A stretch of 46,193 bases of DNA. It comes from Novosphingobium sp. 18050 (GTDB taxonomy: Bacteria > Pseudomonadota > Alphaproteobacteria > Sphingomonadales > Sphingomonadaceae). The stretch covers positions 1 to 46,193 of the forward strand of contig NZ_CACSJO010000030.1 of assembly GCF_902706195.1 (NCBI RefSeq). The letters run 5' to 3'. Shown piece by piece: positions 33,056 to 42,225 of the stretch (positions are counted from its first letter, which is position 1; each line of letters opens with the position of its first letter). The translations under genes and the position numbers were made by a program. Below the pieces are notes generated by a model that saw only the letters and a program-made list of their open reading frames with translations, made no database searches and was not told the DNA's origin.

Positions 33056-33960
33056 TGCCGCACGGATGGATCATTCTCGACAAGCCCGTCGGTCTCGGCT
33101 CGACGCAGGCGGTGGCCGCCGTGAAGCGCAACCTGCGTGAGGCGGGCTATGGCAAGAAGACCAAGGTAGGCCACGGCGGCACGCTGGACCCGCTCGCCTC
33201 GGGAGTTCTGCCCATCGCGGTGGGCGAGGCGACCAAGTTGACCGGGCGGATGCTGGATGCGAGCAAGGCGTATCTTTTTACCGTCCGCTTCGGGACACAG
33301 ACGGATACCCTTGATCTCGAAGGCAAGGTCATTGCCACCAGCGACGTCCAGCCCTCGAAAGGTGATGTGGAAGGCGTGCTTGCCCGCTTCACTGGCCCCA
33401 TCGAGCAGGTGCCGCCTGCCTATTCGGCGCTCAAGGTCGATGGCGAGCGCGCCTATGATCTCGCGCGGGCCGGCGTGGATGTGGAGCTGAAGTCGCGCAG
33501 CGTTACCATCTACGAACTGCGGCTGAACGCCTTCGATGCACAGGAGGGCGCTACTCTCATGGCGAAAGTCTCCAAGGGCACGTATATACGCAGTCTGGCG
33601 CGCGATATCGCGCTGGCGCTGGGTTCCTGCGGCACGGTGACCATGCTGCGTCGCATCCAGGCTGGCCCGTTCGAAGCGTCTCAGGCGATTTTGCTGGACA
33701 AATTGAACGAGGTGGGTAAGGGCGCGCCTCTTGAGCAGATACTTTTGCCGCTGGAGGCGGGGCTGGACGACATCCCGGCCATCGACCTCGACCCGGAGCA
33801 GGCAAGGGCGGTCCGACAGGGCCGCGTTCTAACCGGAATGCCCCATGAAGATGGGCTGTACTGCGCGCGAGAGGGGATGATCCCTGTCGCACTGGTAGAG
33901 CTTTCGGACGGAAACGTCCGCGTTTCCAGGGGGTTTAATCTCATTGATGTCGCGGAGTGA
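33055..33960 (+). CDS. truB: tRNA pseudouridine-55 synthase
   Basis: 301 aa. Makes the T-loop pseudouridine. Catalytic Asp45 in GHGGTLDPLASGVLPIAVGEATKL; also YLFTVRFGTQTDTLD, QVPPAYSALKVDGERAYDLARAG, KGTYIRSLARDIALALG. Full length with the C-terminal PUA-like region. Directly upstream of rpsO (6 nt). Confidence 0.97.
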   Translation: MPHGWIILDKPVGLGSTQAVAAVKRNLREAGYGKKTKVGHGGTLDPLASGVLPIAVGEATKLTGRMLDASKAYLFTVRFGTQTDTLDLEGKVIATSDVQPSKGDVEGVLARFTGPIEQVPPAYSALKVDGERAYDLARAGVDVELKSRSVTIYELRLNAFDAQEGATLMAKVSKGTYIRSLARDIALALGSCGTVTMLRRIQAGPFEASQAILLDKLNEVGKGAPLEQILLPLEAGLDDIPAIDLDPEQARAVRQGRVLTGMPHEDGLYCAREGMIPVALVELSDGNVRVSRGFNLIDVAE

Positions 33961-33966
33961 ATTGAA

Positions 33967-34236
33967 ATGACGGTTACTGCTGAAAAGAAGCTGGACATCA
34001 TCACGGACAACGCCCGCGCCACTGGCGACACGGGCAGCCCGGAAGTCCAGGTTGCGATCCTCACGGAGCGCATCAAGAACCTGACCGAGCACTTCAAGGC
34101 TCACCACAAGGATAACCACTCGCGTCGCGGTCTGCTGGCCATGGTCAACAAGCGCCGCTCGCTGCTGGATTATCTCAAGAAGAAGGATGTGGCGCGTTAC
34201 AACTCGCTCATCCAGAAGCTGGGTCTGCGTAAGTAA
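33967..34236 (+). CDS. rpsO: 30S ribosomal protein S15
   Basis: 89 aa, normal length. The core TGSPEVQVAILTERIKNLTEHFKAHHKDNHSRRGLLAMVNKRRSLLDYLKKKD is unmistakable. Binds the central domain of 16S rRNA. Followed by an intrinsic terminator and then pnp. Confidence 0.98.
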   Translation: MTVTAEKKLDIITDNARATGDTGSPEVQVAILTERIKNLTEHFKAHHKDNHSRRGLLAMVNKRRSLLDYLKKKDVARYNSLIQKLGLRK

Positions 34237-34245
34237 GATCGAGTG

Positions 34246-34271
34246 ACGGCCCGCTTCGGCGGGCCGTTTTG
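34246..34271 (+). terminator. Intrinsic terminator between rpsO and pnp
   Basis: ACGGCCCGC-TTCG-GCGGGCCGT followed by TTTTG. UUCG-capped 9-bp stem, 10 nt after the rpsO stop. Confidence 0.9.
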
Positions 34272-34439
34272 TATTTGTCGTCCAGGACGTGTATCCGGGC
34301 GGCGCAACTTCATTCGGGTGTCCTTCGCAATTCGGCGAGGAAACCCAGGGGCGACGAAAAAGCCCCGCACCGGACCGGGACGGTACCCCGGCAGTAAGCC
34401 CCGCCGCGCAATAGGGCCGGTGGGTCAAGGAATTCGAAA

Positions 34440-36770
34440 ATGTTCGACGTACAGACCGTAAGCATGGAGTGGGGCGGTAAGACCCTCACCCTGGAAACCG
34501 GCCGCATCGCCCGCCAGGCAAACGGCGCAGTTCTCGCCACCTACGGCGAGACTGTGGTGCTTTGCGCGGTGACCGCCGCCAAGTCGGTGAAGGAAGGCCA
34601 GGACTTCTTCCCGCTGACCGTTCACTACCAGGAAAAGTTCTCGGCTGCCGGCCGCATCCCGGGCGGCTTCTTCAAGCGTGAGCGCGGCGCGACCGAAAAG
34701 GAAACGCTGACCAGCCGCCTGATCGACCGTCCGATCCGCCCGCTGTTCCCTGAAGGTTTCTACAACGAAATCAACGTCATCGCCCAGGTTCTGAGCTTTG
34801 ACGGCGAAACCGAAGCCGACATCGTTGCGATGATCGCTGCTTCGGCCGCCCTGACGATCTCGGGCGTTCCCTTCATGGGCCCGATCGGCGCAGCACGCGT
34901 CGGCTACGTCGACGGCGCTTACACGCTGAACCCGAAGCAGGACGTCGCCCTCAAGGATGGCAGCCTCGATCTGGTCGTTGCCGCCACCGGCGACGCCGTG
35001 ATGATGGTGGAATCGGAAGCCAAGGAACTGACCGAAGAGGTCATGCTGGGCGCCGTCGTGTTCGCGCATGACGAGATCAAGAAGGTCGTGAACCTCATCA
35101 TCGACCTGGCCGAAAAGGCCGCCAAGGAGCCTTGGGACGTCGATCTGTCGGACAACACCGCCGACATCAAGGCGAAGCTCAAGAAGGCTGTCGGCAAGGA
35201 CATCACCGCAGCCTACAAGCTGACCGACAAGTCGAAGCGCTCCGAGGCCCTGAACGCCGCGCGCGCCAAGGCCAAGGAAGCGTTCTCGGGCGAGACCCCG
35301 CAGACGCAGATGGTCGCCATCAAGACCATCAAGAAGCTGGAAGCCGAAATCGTTCGCGGTGCCATCCTCAAGGACGGCAAGCGCATCGACGGCCGCAAGC
35401 TCGACCAGGTTCGCCCGATCGAAGCGATCGTCGGCTTCCTGCCGCGTACCCACGGTTCGGCGCTGTTCACGCGCGGCGAAACGCAGTCGATCTGCACCAC
35501 CACCCTTGGCACCAAGGAATCGGAGCAGATGATCGACGGCCTCGAAGGCCTGTCGTACTCGTCGTTCATGCTGCACTACAACTTCCCGCCCTACTCGGTC
35601 GGTGAAGTCGGCCGCTTCGGCGCTCCGGGTCGCCGCGAAGTCGGCCACGGCAAGCTGGCATGGCGCGCGCTGCACCCGGTGCTGCCCGCCAAGGAAGACT
35701 TCCCCTACACGATCCGCGTTCTCTCGGACATCACCGAGTCGAACGGTTCGTCCTCGATGGCTACCGTCTGCGGCGGTTCGCTCTCGATGATGGACGCCGG
35801 CGTGCCGCTGGTTCGCCCGGTTTCGGGCATCGCCATGGGCCTGATCCTCGAAGGCAAGGACTTTGCCGTCCTCTCGGACATCCTGGGCGACGAGGATCAC
35901 CTCGGCGACATGGACTTCAAGGTGGCTGGTACGGAAGTCGGCATCACCACGATGCAGATGGACATCAAGATCGCGGGCATCACGCGCGAGATCATGGGCA
36001 AGGCGCTCGAGCAGGCCAAGGCCGGCCGCGCGCACATCCTGGGTGAAATGACCAAGGCTCTCGGTTCCTCGCGTACCGAACTGTCGGCGCACGCACCGCG
36101 CATCGAGACGATCCAGATCGACAAGTCGAAGATCCGTGACGTCATCGGCACCGGCGGCAAGGTCATCCGCGAGATCGTCGCCGAGACCGGCGCCAAGGTC
36201 GACATCGACGACGAGGGGATCATCAAGATCTCGTCCTCCGACACCGCGCAGATCGAGGCCGCCAAGAAGTGGATCCTCGGCATCGTGGAAGAAGCGGAAG
36301 TCGGCAAGGTCTACCAAGGCAAGGTCGTCAACATCGTCGACTTCGGCGCTTTCGTGAACTTCATGGGCGGCAAGGACGGTCTCGTCCACGTGTCCGAAAT
36401 GAAGAACGAGCGCGTTGAGAAGCCGACCGACGTCGTGAAGGAAGGCCAGGCGGTTTACGTCAAGGTCCTCGAGATCGACCCGCGCGGCAAGGTTCGCCTG
36501 TCGATGCGCGTCGTCGACCAGGAAACCGGCGCCGAGCTGGAAGACACCCGTCCGGCCCGCGAACCGCGTGAAGGCGGCGATCGTGGTCCGCGCAGCGGTG
36601 GCGGCGATCGCGGCGGTGACCGTCGTGGTCCGCGCCGTGATGGCGGCGGTGATCGCGGCCCTCGCGGCGGCGGTGATCGTGGTCCCCGCGGTGGCGGCGA
36701 TCGCGGTCCGCGCGGCGGCAGCGAAGGCGGCAACCCGGATCACCTGCCGGCCTTCCTCAAGGAAGACTGA
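34440..36770 (+). CDS. pnp: Polynucleotide phosphorylase with RGG-type tail
   Basis: 776 aa. Two RNase PH domains (about 5-230 and 310-540), the central helical domain, a KH domain (IDKSKIRDVIGTGGKVIREIVAETGAKVDI) and an S1 domain (GKVYQGKVVNIVDFGAFVNFMGGKDGLVHVSEM). Phosphorolytic 3'-5' exonuclease and degradosome component. Unusual is the C-terminus: from about residue 705 a Gly/Arg/Asp repeat array (GGDRGPRGG units) of about 55 residues, ending HLPAFLKED. Typical PNPases stop near residue 700-710. The array is built from a near-perfect DNA repeat around 36,580-36,730. Confidence 0.97.
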   Translation: MFDVQTVSMEWGGKTLTLETGRIARQANGAVLATYGETVVLCAVTAAKSVKEGQDFFPLTVHYQEKFSAAGRIPGGFFKRERGATEKETLTSRLIDRPIRPLFPEGFYNEINVIAQVLSFDGETEADIVAMIAASAALTISGVPFMGPIGAARVGYVDGAYTLNPKQDVALKDGSLDLVVAATGDAVMMVESEAKELTEEVMLGAVVFAHDEIKKVVNLIIDLAEKAAKEPWDVDLSDNTADIKAKLKKAVGKDITAAYKLTDKSKRSEALNAARAKAKEAFSGETPQTQMVAIKTIKKLEAEIVRGAILKDGKRIDGRKLDQVRPIEAIVGFLPRTHGSALFTRGETQSICTTTLGTKESEQMIDGLEGLSYSSFMLHYNFPPYSVGEVGRFGAPGRREVGHGKLAWRALHPVLPAKEDFPYTIRVLSDITESNGSSSMATVCGGSLSMMDAGVPLVRPVSGIAMGLILEGKDFAVLSDILGDEDHLGDMDFKVAGTEVGITTMQMDIKIAGITREIMGKALEQAKAGRAHILGEMTKALGSSRTELSAHAPRIETIQIDKSKIRDVIGTGGKVIREIVAETGAKVDIDDEGIIKISSSDTAQIEAAKKWILGIVEEAEVGKVYQGKVVNIVDFGAFVNFMGGKDGLVHVSEMKNERVEKPTDVVKEGQAVYVKVLEIDPRGKVRLSMRVVDQETGAELEDTRPAREPREGGDRGPRSGGGDRGGDRRGPRRDGGGDRGPRGGGDRGPRGGGDRGPRGGSEGGNPDHLPAFLKED
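36580..36725 (+). repeat. Tandem repeats encoding GDRGPRGG units in pnp
   Basis: Imperfect 24-27 bp units (GGCGGCGATCGTGGTCCGCG-like) repeated about six times in phase with the pnp frame. Prone to copy-number slippage. Confidence 0.7.
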
Positions 36771-36794
36771 TAGGGTCCGGTTCCGCTAGGAAAC

Positions 36795-36828
36795 AAAAAA
36801 GGGTCGCGCGAAAGCGCGGCCCTTTTTT
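36795..36828 (+). terminator. Intrinsic terminator after pnp
   Basis: AAAAAAGGG...GCGC-GAAA-GCGC...CCCTTTTTT, 24 nt past the pnp stop; A and T runs make it able to work in both directions. Confidence 0.92.
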
Positions 36829-36887
36829 CGTTTGGGCTGAGTGGATTGGGTGAGAAACGCGCCCTAGGCGGGGTTTTGAAGTTTCAT

Positions 36888-36998
36888 CGCCATTCCGGCG
36901 AAAGCTGGGGCCGCATGGCGCACGCACATCAGCACGGGCGCGGTCCTTTCGGGCGCCTTGTCCAACCGATAGCGGTTCCAGCCTTCGCAGGGATGACG
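36888..36998. repeat. Inverted pair of REP-like elements
   Basis: A 23-bp element at 36888-36910 (CGCCATTCCGGCGAAAGCTG plus GG-G) and its inverse complement at 36976-36998 (read on the minus strand CGTCATCCCTGCGAAGGCTG plus GAA). They match at about 17 of 23 positions. Each has an internal CCAGC-like/GCxGG hairpin. Elements with the CATxCCxGCGAAxGCTGG core are scattered in sphingomonad intergenic regions; the paired inverted layout is that of a REPIN/BIME. Confidence 0.6.
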
Positions 36999-37059
36999 AT
37001 AGAGCGGGGCGGCGCCGATCAACTATCGAGGCCAGCGGTAGTGGAGATAGCCGTGAGGT

Positions 37060-37734
37060 CTAGTTGCCCGCAGGCGCCTTGGTGCGGCGGGCAGTCACGA
37101 TCTTCACCTCGTTCTCGAGGATCTGGCCCTTCATCACGCCCAGGCCCTTGGTGGGGGAGAGCGGGGCGTTCCAGATCTTCCTGACGACGTCCATGCCCGA
37201 GACGACATGGCCGAACGCGGCGAAGCCGGCGCCGGGGTCCTTGCCCTGATTGCCTTCGTCGGCGTTGAGCGAGGTCATATCGGTGAGCAGGATCAGGAAG
37301 TCGGCGGTCGCGCTGCCGGGGGCGAAGCGAGCCATGGAGACGGTGCCGGCGACATGTTTGATGCCGGTCTTGCTGGTCGGCTCATGCGCGACCGGCGGCA
37401 GCAGCTTCGCGGCGTCACGTACGCCGCCCTGCAGCAGGCCCTGTTCGTGGTCGTAGTCGAAATGCATGGCCCGGTAGAACACGGCGCCGTCCATCTTCTT
37501 CGAATCGACGTACTTGAGGAAATTGGCCGTGGTCAGCGGGGCGTGAGTCTTGTCCAGGGCGAGCGTGACGACGCCTTGCGGCATCGTCAGCGCGACATAG
37601 ACATATTCGGTCGGCACCGGCGCCGGAGCAGCTGTCGGTGCGGCAGGAGCCACAGCATCCTGCGCCGCTGCGGGCGAGAGCGAAAGTACCAGCGGTGCGC
37701 AAAGCACCGCGAGCATCGACCTGCGCCCGCTCAC
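37060..37734 (-). CDS. Exported cyclophilin-type peptidyl-prolyl isomerase
   Basis: About 224 aa with a Sec signal (SGRRSMLAVLCAPLVLSLSPAAAQ) and an Ala/Pro linker. The cyclophilin fold is marked by GVVTLALDKTHAPLTTANFLKYVD, GAVFYRAMHFDYDHEQGLLQGG (FxR equivalent Tyr-Arg), TVSMARFAPGSATADFLILLTD (family F-I equivalent) and AAFGHVVSGMDVVRKIW. The GTG start lies 4 nt after the gcrA stop; a Met six codons later is the alternative. Likely periplasmic folding factor, co-transcribed with gcrA. Confidence 0.85.
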   Translation of the reverse strand: MSGRRSMLAVLCAPLVLSLSPAAAQDAVAPAAPTAAPAPVPTEYVYVALTMPQGVVTLALDKTHAPLTTANFLKYVDSKKMDGAVFYRAMHFDYDHEQGLLQGGVRDAAKLLPPVAHEPTSKTGIKHVAGTVSMARFAPGSATADFLILLTDMTSLNADEGNQGKDPGAGFAAFGHVVSGMDVVRKIWNAPLSPTKGLGVMKGQILENEVKIVTARRTKAPAGN

Positions 37735-37738
37735 GATC

Positions 37739-38461
37739 TTAGCGGACCCGCGGACCGCCGAAGGGCAGCGGCGGGGGCGCACGGCGGGCACCGCGCGGGA
37801 GCTGCGCCTGGTAGGCACGGCCGCAGTGATCGACGCAGTACGGGAAACCGGGGTTCACCTTATCGCCGCAGAAATGGAAGTCGGGCTCGCCCGGGTGGCC
37901 CATCGGCCAGCGGCAGACGCGGTCGTTGAGGTCGAGCAGGCTAGTCTTGCCGGCGATCTCGGCGCTGGGCTTGGCCGGGATCAGGCGGCGCGGCGGGGCG
38001 GGCGGGATCGGCTGCTGCTGATCGCCGGGACCCTGGCGCAGGAAGCCACCGGGGCCGACGGAGACGACGCGAGGACGGTCCGAAACCGGCGCAGGGGCAT
38101 CGCCGGCAGCAGGCGCGGCGGCGGGCTCAGCGGCGCGCGGTGCGGGCGACTCGGGAGGGGCAGGCGGTGCGGCACGCTGGAAAGAGGGCGCGGCGGGAGT
38201 TTCTGCCTGCGGCTCCGCAGCACGGGGCGGCGTCGGCGCGGCTTCGACCGGCTTGACCTTCTTGGGTGCGGCCGGACGCGGCGCGGCAGGCTTGTCATTC
38301 GCCTTCACGGGGGAAGGACGCGCCTTCAGGTCGAGGCGATGGGCCTTGCCGATCACCGCGTTGCGGCTGACACCGCCGAGTTCTTCCGCGATCTGGCTGG
38401 CGGTTGCGCCGCCTTCCCACATCTTGGTCAGCTTCTCGATCCGCTCGTCCGTCCAGCTCAT
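37739..38461 (-). CDS. gcrA: Cell-cycle regulator GcrA
   Basis: 240 aa. N-terminal DNA-binding MSWTDERIEKLTKMWEGGATASQIAEELGGVSRNAVIGKAHRLDL is diagnostic. A long Pro/Ala-rich linker follows, then the C-terminal sigma70-interacting part with CRWPMGHPGEPDFHFCGDKVNPGFPYC. In Caulobacter GcrA binds sigma70 and activates promoters with methylated GANTC sites. The linker is longer than in Caulobacter (173 aa protein). Restricted to Alphaproteobacteria, so it supports the taxonomic call. Confidence 0.96.
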   Translation of the reverse strand: MSWTDERIEKLTKMWEGGATASQIAEELGGVSRNAVIGKAHRLDLKARPSPVKANDKPAAPRPAAPKKVKPVEAAPTPPRAAEPQAETPAAPSFQRAAPPAPPESPAPRAAEPAAAPAAGDAPAPVSDRPRVVSVGPGGFLRQGPGDQQQPIPPAPPRRLIPAKPSAEIAGKTSLLDLNDRVCRWPMGHPGEPDFHFCGDKVNPGFPYCVDHCGRAYQAQLPRGARRAPPPLPFGGPRVR

Positions 38462-38570
38462 TCCAGTTCCATCATTCAAGAGGACCGTTCTCAAGGATTG
38501 CTCCCGGGAATCGGTCCAGATACCTAGGCGCCGCTTGCCTCGGAAGCGATCAGCCGATAGTCGCCGGTCC

Positions 38571-39476
38571 ATGGCCGATCAACCACATTCGACTGAGCTG
38601 CCGGATACCGCCGGGATTCTTGATCCCCGTGGCAATCCGGCCCTATCGCTTCCTGGCCGGTTTCCGGCAAAGGGAGAGCCCGTGATCCACCAGGTGAACT
38701 GGGTTGGGCTCAAGACGCTCTATATGAAGGAGGTTCGCCGCTTCTTCAAGGTCCAGACCCAGACGATCTGGGCACCGGCGATCACCACGATGCTGTTTCT
38801 GGTGATCTTCACGGTCGCATTGGGTCGCGGCGGGCGCGAAGTGCTGGGCGTGAATTTCGCGACGTTCGTGGCGCCGGGCCTGATCGTCATGGGCATGATG
38901 CAGAACGCCTTCGCCAATTCCAGCTTCTCGTTCCTCGCCGGCAAGATCCAGGGCACGATCATCGACTTCCTGATGCCGCCGCTCACAGAGGGCGAGCTGA
39001 TGCTGGCGATCGTTGCCGCCGCCGTCACCCGCGCGGTGCTGGTGGGGCTGGCGCTGACCGGCGCGATGCTGCTGTGGCCGGGCGTTGACCTGTCCATGGC
39101 GCACCCCTGGGCGGTCCTTTGGTTCGGCCTGTGTGGATCGGTGTTCCTGGCGTTGCTGGGCTTCCTCTCGTCGATCTGGGCGGAAAAGTTCGATCACAAC
39201 GCCGCCGTGACCAATTTCGTCATCGCCCCGCTCTCGCTATTGTCGGGCACATTCTACGTGATCGACAACCTGGCCCCGGCTTTTCAGGCGATCAGCCGTG
39301 CCAACCCGTTTTTCTATGTAATTTCGGGCTTCCGCTTCGGCTTCCTCGGCCAGAGCGACATTGGCGATACCAACATGGCGGTGCTTCACAGCGCGCTGGG
39401 GCTCGGCGTGCTCGACGCGGCCCTTGCTGGCGTGGTATTTCTGGTGCTGCGGTCAGGTTGGAAGTTAAAGGGTTAA
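38571..39476 (+). CDS. ABC-2 type transporter permease
   Basis: 301 aa, six predicted helices. Family segments: NWVGLKTLYMKEVRRFFKVQTQTIWAPAITTMLFLVIFTVALG, FVAPGLIVMGMMQNAFANSSFSF, LGFLSSIWAEKFDH, FVIAPLSLLSGTFYVIDNLAP and NPFFYVISGFRFGFLG. It resembles the YadH-type exporter permeases. No ATPase gene is adjacent, so the partner must be elsewhere. The ATG at 38571 gives about 40 cytoplasmic residues before the first core helix; the GTG or later Met at LYMKEV would be shorter. Divergent from gcrA. Confidence 0.88.
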   Translation: MADQPHSTELPDTAGILDPRGNPALSLPGRFPAKGEPVIHQVNWVGLKTLYMKEVRRFFKVQTQTIWAPAITTMLFLVIFTVALGRGGREVLGVNFATFVAPGLIVMGMMQNAFANSSFSFLAGKIQGTIIDFLMPPLTEGELMLAIVAAAVTRAVLVGLALTGAMLLWPGVDLSMAHPWAVLWFGLCGSVFLALLGFLSSIWAEKFDHNAAVTNFVIAPLSLLSGTFYVIDNLAPAFQAISRANPFFYVISGFRFGFLGQSDIGDTNMAVLHSALGLGVLDAALAGVVFLVLRSGWKLKG

Positions 39477-39556
39477 GTAATCCGCCTAAGTGAAAAAACC
39501 CGAGTATATACGCGTCGTTAACGGAAATTTATTCGCTCTGGTGCAGGCCAAGGGGT

Positions 39557-41800
39557 GTGCCGTCAAGCAAGGTCTCAAGCGAAAACCGTAATAAGACTGT
39601 CGTGCGTTTCACCGCGCCGATCGTCGTGGCGGCGCTTTGCATCGGCGTACTGATCCTAGGCCTGCTCTACTGGTCCGGCCGCGAGGTGGACCGCATCGCC
39701 CGTGAGCGCGACCGCGCCGTGGTGTCGCTGGTGCTGTCGCAAGGGGTGGAGCGGGTCGCCCATGCCCAGGAATCCTCCACCGTATGGGACGAGGCGGTGC
39801 GCCAGGTGCGCAAGGTCCCGCTCGACATGGGCTGGATGGATCTCAATCTGGGCACCTGGTTCCAGGGCTATGCCGGCATCGACGAGGTTTATATCCTCGA
39901 TCCGCACAATCGCCCGATCTACGCGATGCGTGAAGGCAAGCGCACGAGACCCGAAAGCTATATCGCGGTCGAGGGCGTGGCCGATCCGCTGGTAGTCAGG
40001 CTACGCGCCACGCGTACCGTCCAGAAGCGCAATAATGCCCGCTCCGCCATGCTCTCGGCCGGGCAGGGGGATTTCGCCGTTGTGCGGGGCCGGCCTTCGA
40101 TCATCAGTCTCAAGCCCATCGTCAGTGATAGCGGGGATCTGCCGCAGGCGCCCGGCACCGAGGCGGTGCACATCGCCGTGCTTTACCTCGACGATAGCGT
40201 ATTCACTCGGGTCGGCAGGCAGTACGGGCTGAACGATGCGCACTATGCCATCGCGCCGGACAGCGATACCAGCACTCGCTCGGCGGCGCTGCACAACCGG
40301 CAGGGGGGCACGATCGGCTACCTCGTTTGGAAGCCCTTCGCGCCGGGAAGTCAGGTAACGGCGGCGCTGGGGCCGATGCTGCTGCTGGTGCTGCTGCTGT
40401 CGACCGTGGTGATCTACGTCCTCGCCAGCCGCCTTGCCAGGCGGACCATCGACCTTGAGGAAAGCCGCCTTCATGCCCAGCACCGGGCCATGCATGACGA
40501 ACTCACCGGACTGGGTAACCGCGCCATGTTCGAGCAGCGCCTGGACGAGGCACTGTCGCGCTCGCGTAGGCACAAATCGCTGCTGGCGCTGCTCTATATC
40601 GATCTCGACCGCTTCAAACAGGTCAACGACACGCTGGGCCACCCCGCCGGTGACGCGCTGATCCGGCAGGTCGCCCGGCGGCTCGTCGCGGAAGTGCGCG
40701 GCTACGACCTTGTCGCCCGGCTGGGCGGCGACGAATTCGCGATCCTGATCAGCGAGCCCGAGGACCGGCAGGCGGTCGAACGCATCTGCGCGCGCGTTGT
40801 CGCCGCGTTGGAGCGCCCGTTCGACCTGTCGGGCTCGCAGGCCTTCATTGGCGCAAGTGTCGGCGTCGCCCTTGCCCCGGAACACGGCGTCGACCGCACC
40901 GAGCTGATTCGCAAGGCCGACATCGCCCTGTACAAAGCGAAGAACGAGGGGCGCAGCCGCTTCCTGTTCTTCACCCCCGTCATGGATGTGGACGTGCGCT
41001 CGCGCGAGGAGAGCTACCGCGAACTGCGCCTCGCCCTTGTCGATTGCGACCGGCAGCTGCGGGTCCACTACCAGCCGATCTATGCGATGGACGGTGGGCG
41101 GATGGTCGGGGTGGAGGCGTTGCTGCGCTGGCAGCACCCTGAGCAAGGCCTCGTCGGCCCGGCCGACTTCATTCGCTCGGCGGAAGAGTCCGGCCTCATC
41201 GAGGTGGTCGGAGAATGGGTGCTGCGCCGGGCGATCCGGGACGCGCGGGCCTGGCCGGGGCTTCGCATCGCGGTCAATGTCTCGCCGATTCAGCTGCGCA
41301 GCCGCAAGTTCGTCGAGACAGTAAGCCAGGTGCTGGCCGAAAGCGGCATCTCCCCCGAACGGCTGGAACTGGAAATGACCGAGACCGCGCTGATGGCGGC
41401 CTCGGGTGATGTGGCCCGCTCGTTGTCGGACCTGCGCCGCCTTGGCGTCGCCTGCGCGCTGGATGACTTCGGCACGGGCTATTCCTCTCTCAGCCACATC
41501 CGCGACTTCGCGGTGGACCGGATCAAGATCGACCGCTCCTTCGTCAACGCCGTCGCCACTGTGCCTGGGGCGGCGCTGGTGGAGGCGATCGTCAGCCTGG
41601 CCCGTGCCAACGGCCTGCGCCTGACCGCCGAGGGCGTCGAGGCGCAGGAGCAGTATGCGTTCCTGAAAAGGGTCGGTTGTCACGAAGTGCAGGGCTACCT
41701 GCTCTCGCGTCCGGTGCCGGCCGGGGAGGTTTCGAGCCTGCTGCGAGCGCCAAGGCCCACAGGCGAAGGCATCGGCCTGCAGACTGCGCCGCCGCTATAG
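39557..41800 (+). CDS. CHASE4-like/GGDEF/EAL cyclic-di-GMP enzyme
   Basis: 747 aa. TM1 (19-39), a periplasmic CHASE4-like sensor (about 45-265), TM2 (272-292), GGDEF domain and EAL domain. The GGDEF site is intact (390-394) with an allosteric I-site R381-x-x-D384 five residues ahead. The EAL domain has EALLRW (520-525), NVSPIQLR, ETAL, DDFGTGYSS (636-644) and EGVE, all catalytic residues expected for phosphodiesterase activity. It may therefore make or degrade c-di-GMP depending on the periplasmic signal. The GTG start is uncertain because the AAGGGG lies only one base before it; GTG 39602 is an alternative. Confidence 0.93.
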   Translation: MPSSKVSSENRNKTVVRFTAPIVVAALCIGVLILGLLYWSGREVDRIARERDRAVVSLVLSQGVERVAHAQESSTVWDEAVRQVRKVPLDMGWMDLNLGTWFQGYAGIDEVYILDPHNRPIYAMREGKRTRPESYIAVEGVADPLVVRLRATRTVQKRNNARSAMLSAGQGDFAVVRGRPSIISLKPIVSDSGDLPQAPGTEAVHIAVLYLDDSVFTRVGRQYGLNDAHYAIAPDSDTSTRSAALHNRQGGTIGYLVWKPFAPGSQVTAALGPMLLLVLLLSTVVIYVLASRLARRTIDLEESRLHAQHRAMHDELTGLGNRAMFEQRLDEALSRSRRHKSLLALLYIDLDRFKQVNDTLGHPAGDALIRQVARRLVAEVRGYDLVARLGGDEFAILISEPEDRQAVERICARVVAALERPFDLSGSQAFIGASVGVALAPEHGVDRTELIRKADIALYKAKNEGRSRFLFFTPVMDVDVRSREESYRELRLALVDCDRQLRVHYQPIYAMDGGRMVGVEALLRWQHPEQGLVGPADFIRSAEESGLIEVVGEWVLRRAIRDARAWPGLRIAVNVSPIQLRSRKFVETVSQVLAESGISPERLELEMTETALMAASGDVARSLSDLRRLGVACALDDFGTGYSSLSHIRDFAVDRIKIDRSFVNAVATVPGAALVEAIVSLARANGLRLTAEGVEAQEQYAFLKRVGCHEVQGYLLSRPVPAGEVSSLLRAPRPTGEGIGLQTAPPL

Positions 41801-41844
41801 GATCGGACGATTCCGGCTGGCGCGCGCTGCCGGAGAACACCGTA

Positions 41845-42225
41845 TCAGTGCGCGAGGCCGTGTCGCAGCGCGTAATGCCCGTCGTTATAATCCTCGAACA
41901 TCTGCGAAAGCGAAGGGTGGTCTACCGGCCCGCCTTCGGCATCTTCGGTCAGGTTCTGCTGGCTGACGTAGGCAACGTAGCTTGATTCCTCGTTTTCGGC
42001 GAGGAGGTGGTAGAAGGGCTGGTCGCGGACCGGCCGCACCTCAAGAGGGATCGACTCGTACCATTCATCGCTGTTGGCGAATACGGGATCGATGTCGAAA
42101 ACGACGCCGCGAAAGTCATGCAGCTTGTGGCGAACCACGTCGCCGATCGCGAATCGCGCCCGTGTCTGCCGTGGTGCGTCGATGACGCGTCCGGCCTGAG
42201 GGGAATAGAAGGACGCCCTGTTCAT
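41845..42225 (-). CDS. hspQ: Heat-shock protein HspQ (YccV, hemimethylated-DNA-binding family)
   Basis: 126 aa. The YccV domain ARFAIGDVVRHKLHDFRGVVFDIDPVFANSDEWYESIP ... RDQPFYHLLAENEESSYVAYVSQQNLTEDAEGGPVDHP is full length. HspQ acts as a specificity factor for Lon and was first described as binding hemimethylated oriC. Start at MNRASFYS; an earlier Met adds 20 unlikely residues. Confidence 0.92.
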   Translation of the reverse strand: MNRASFYSPQAGRVIDAPRQTRARFAIGDVVRHKLHDFRGVVFDIDPVFANSDEWYESIPLEVRPVRDQPFYHLLAENEESSYVAYVSQQNLTEDAEGGPVDHPSLSQMFEDYNDGHYALRHGLAH

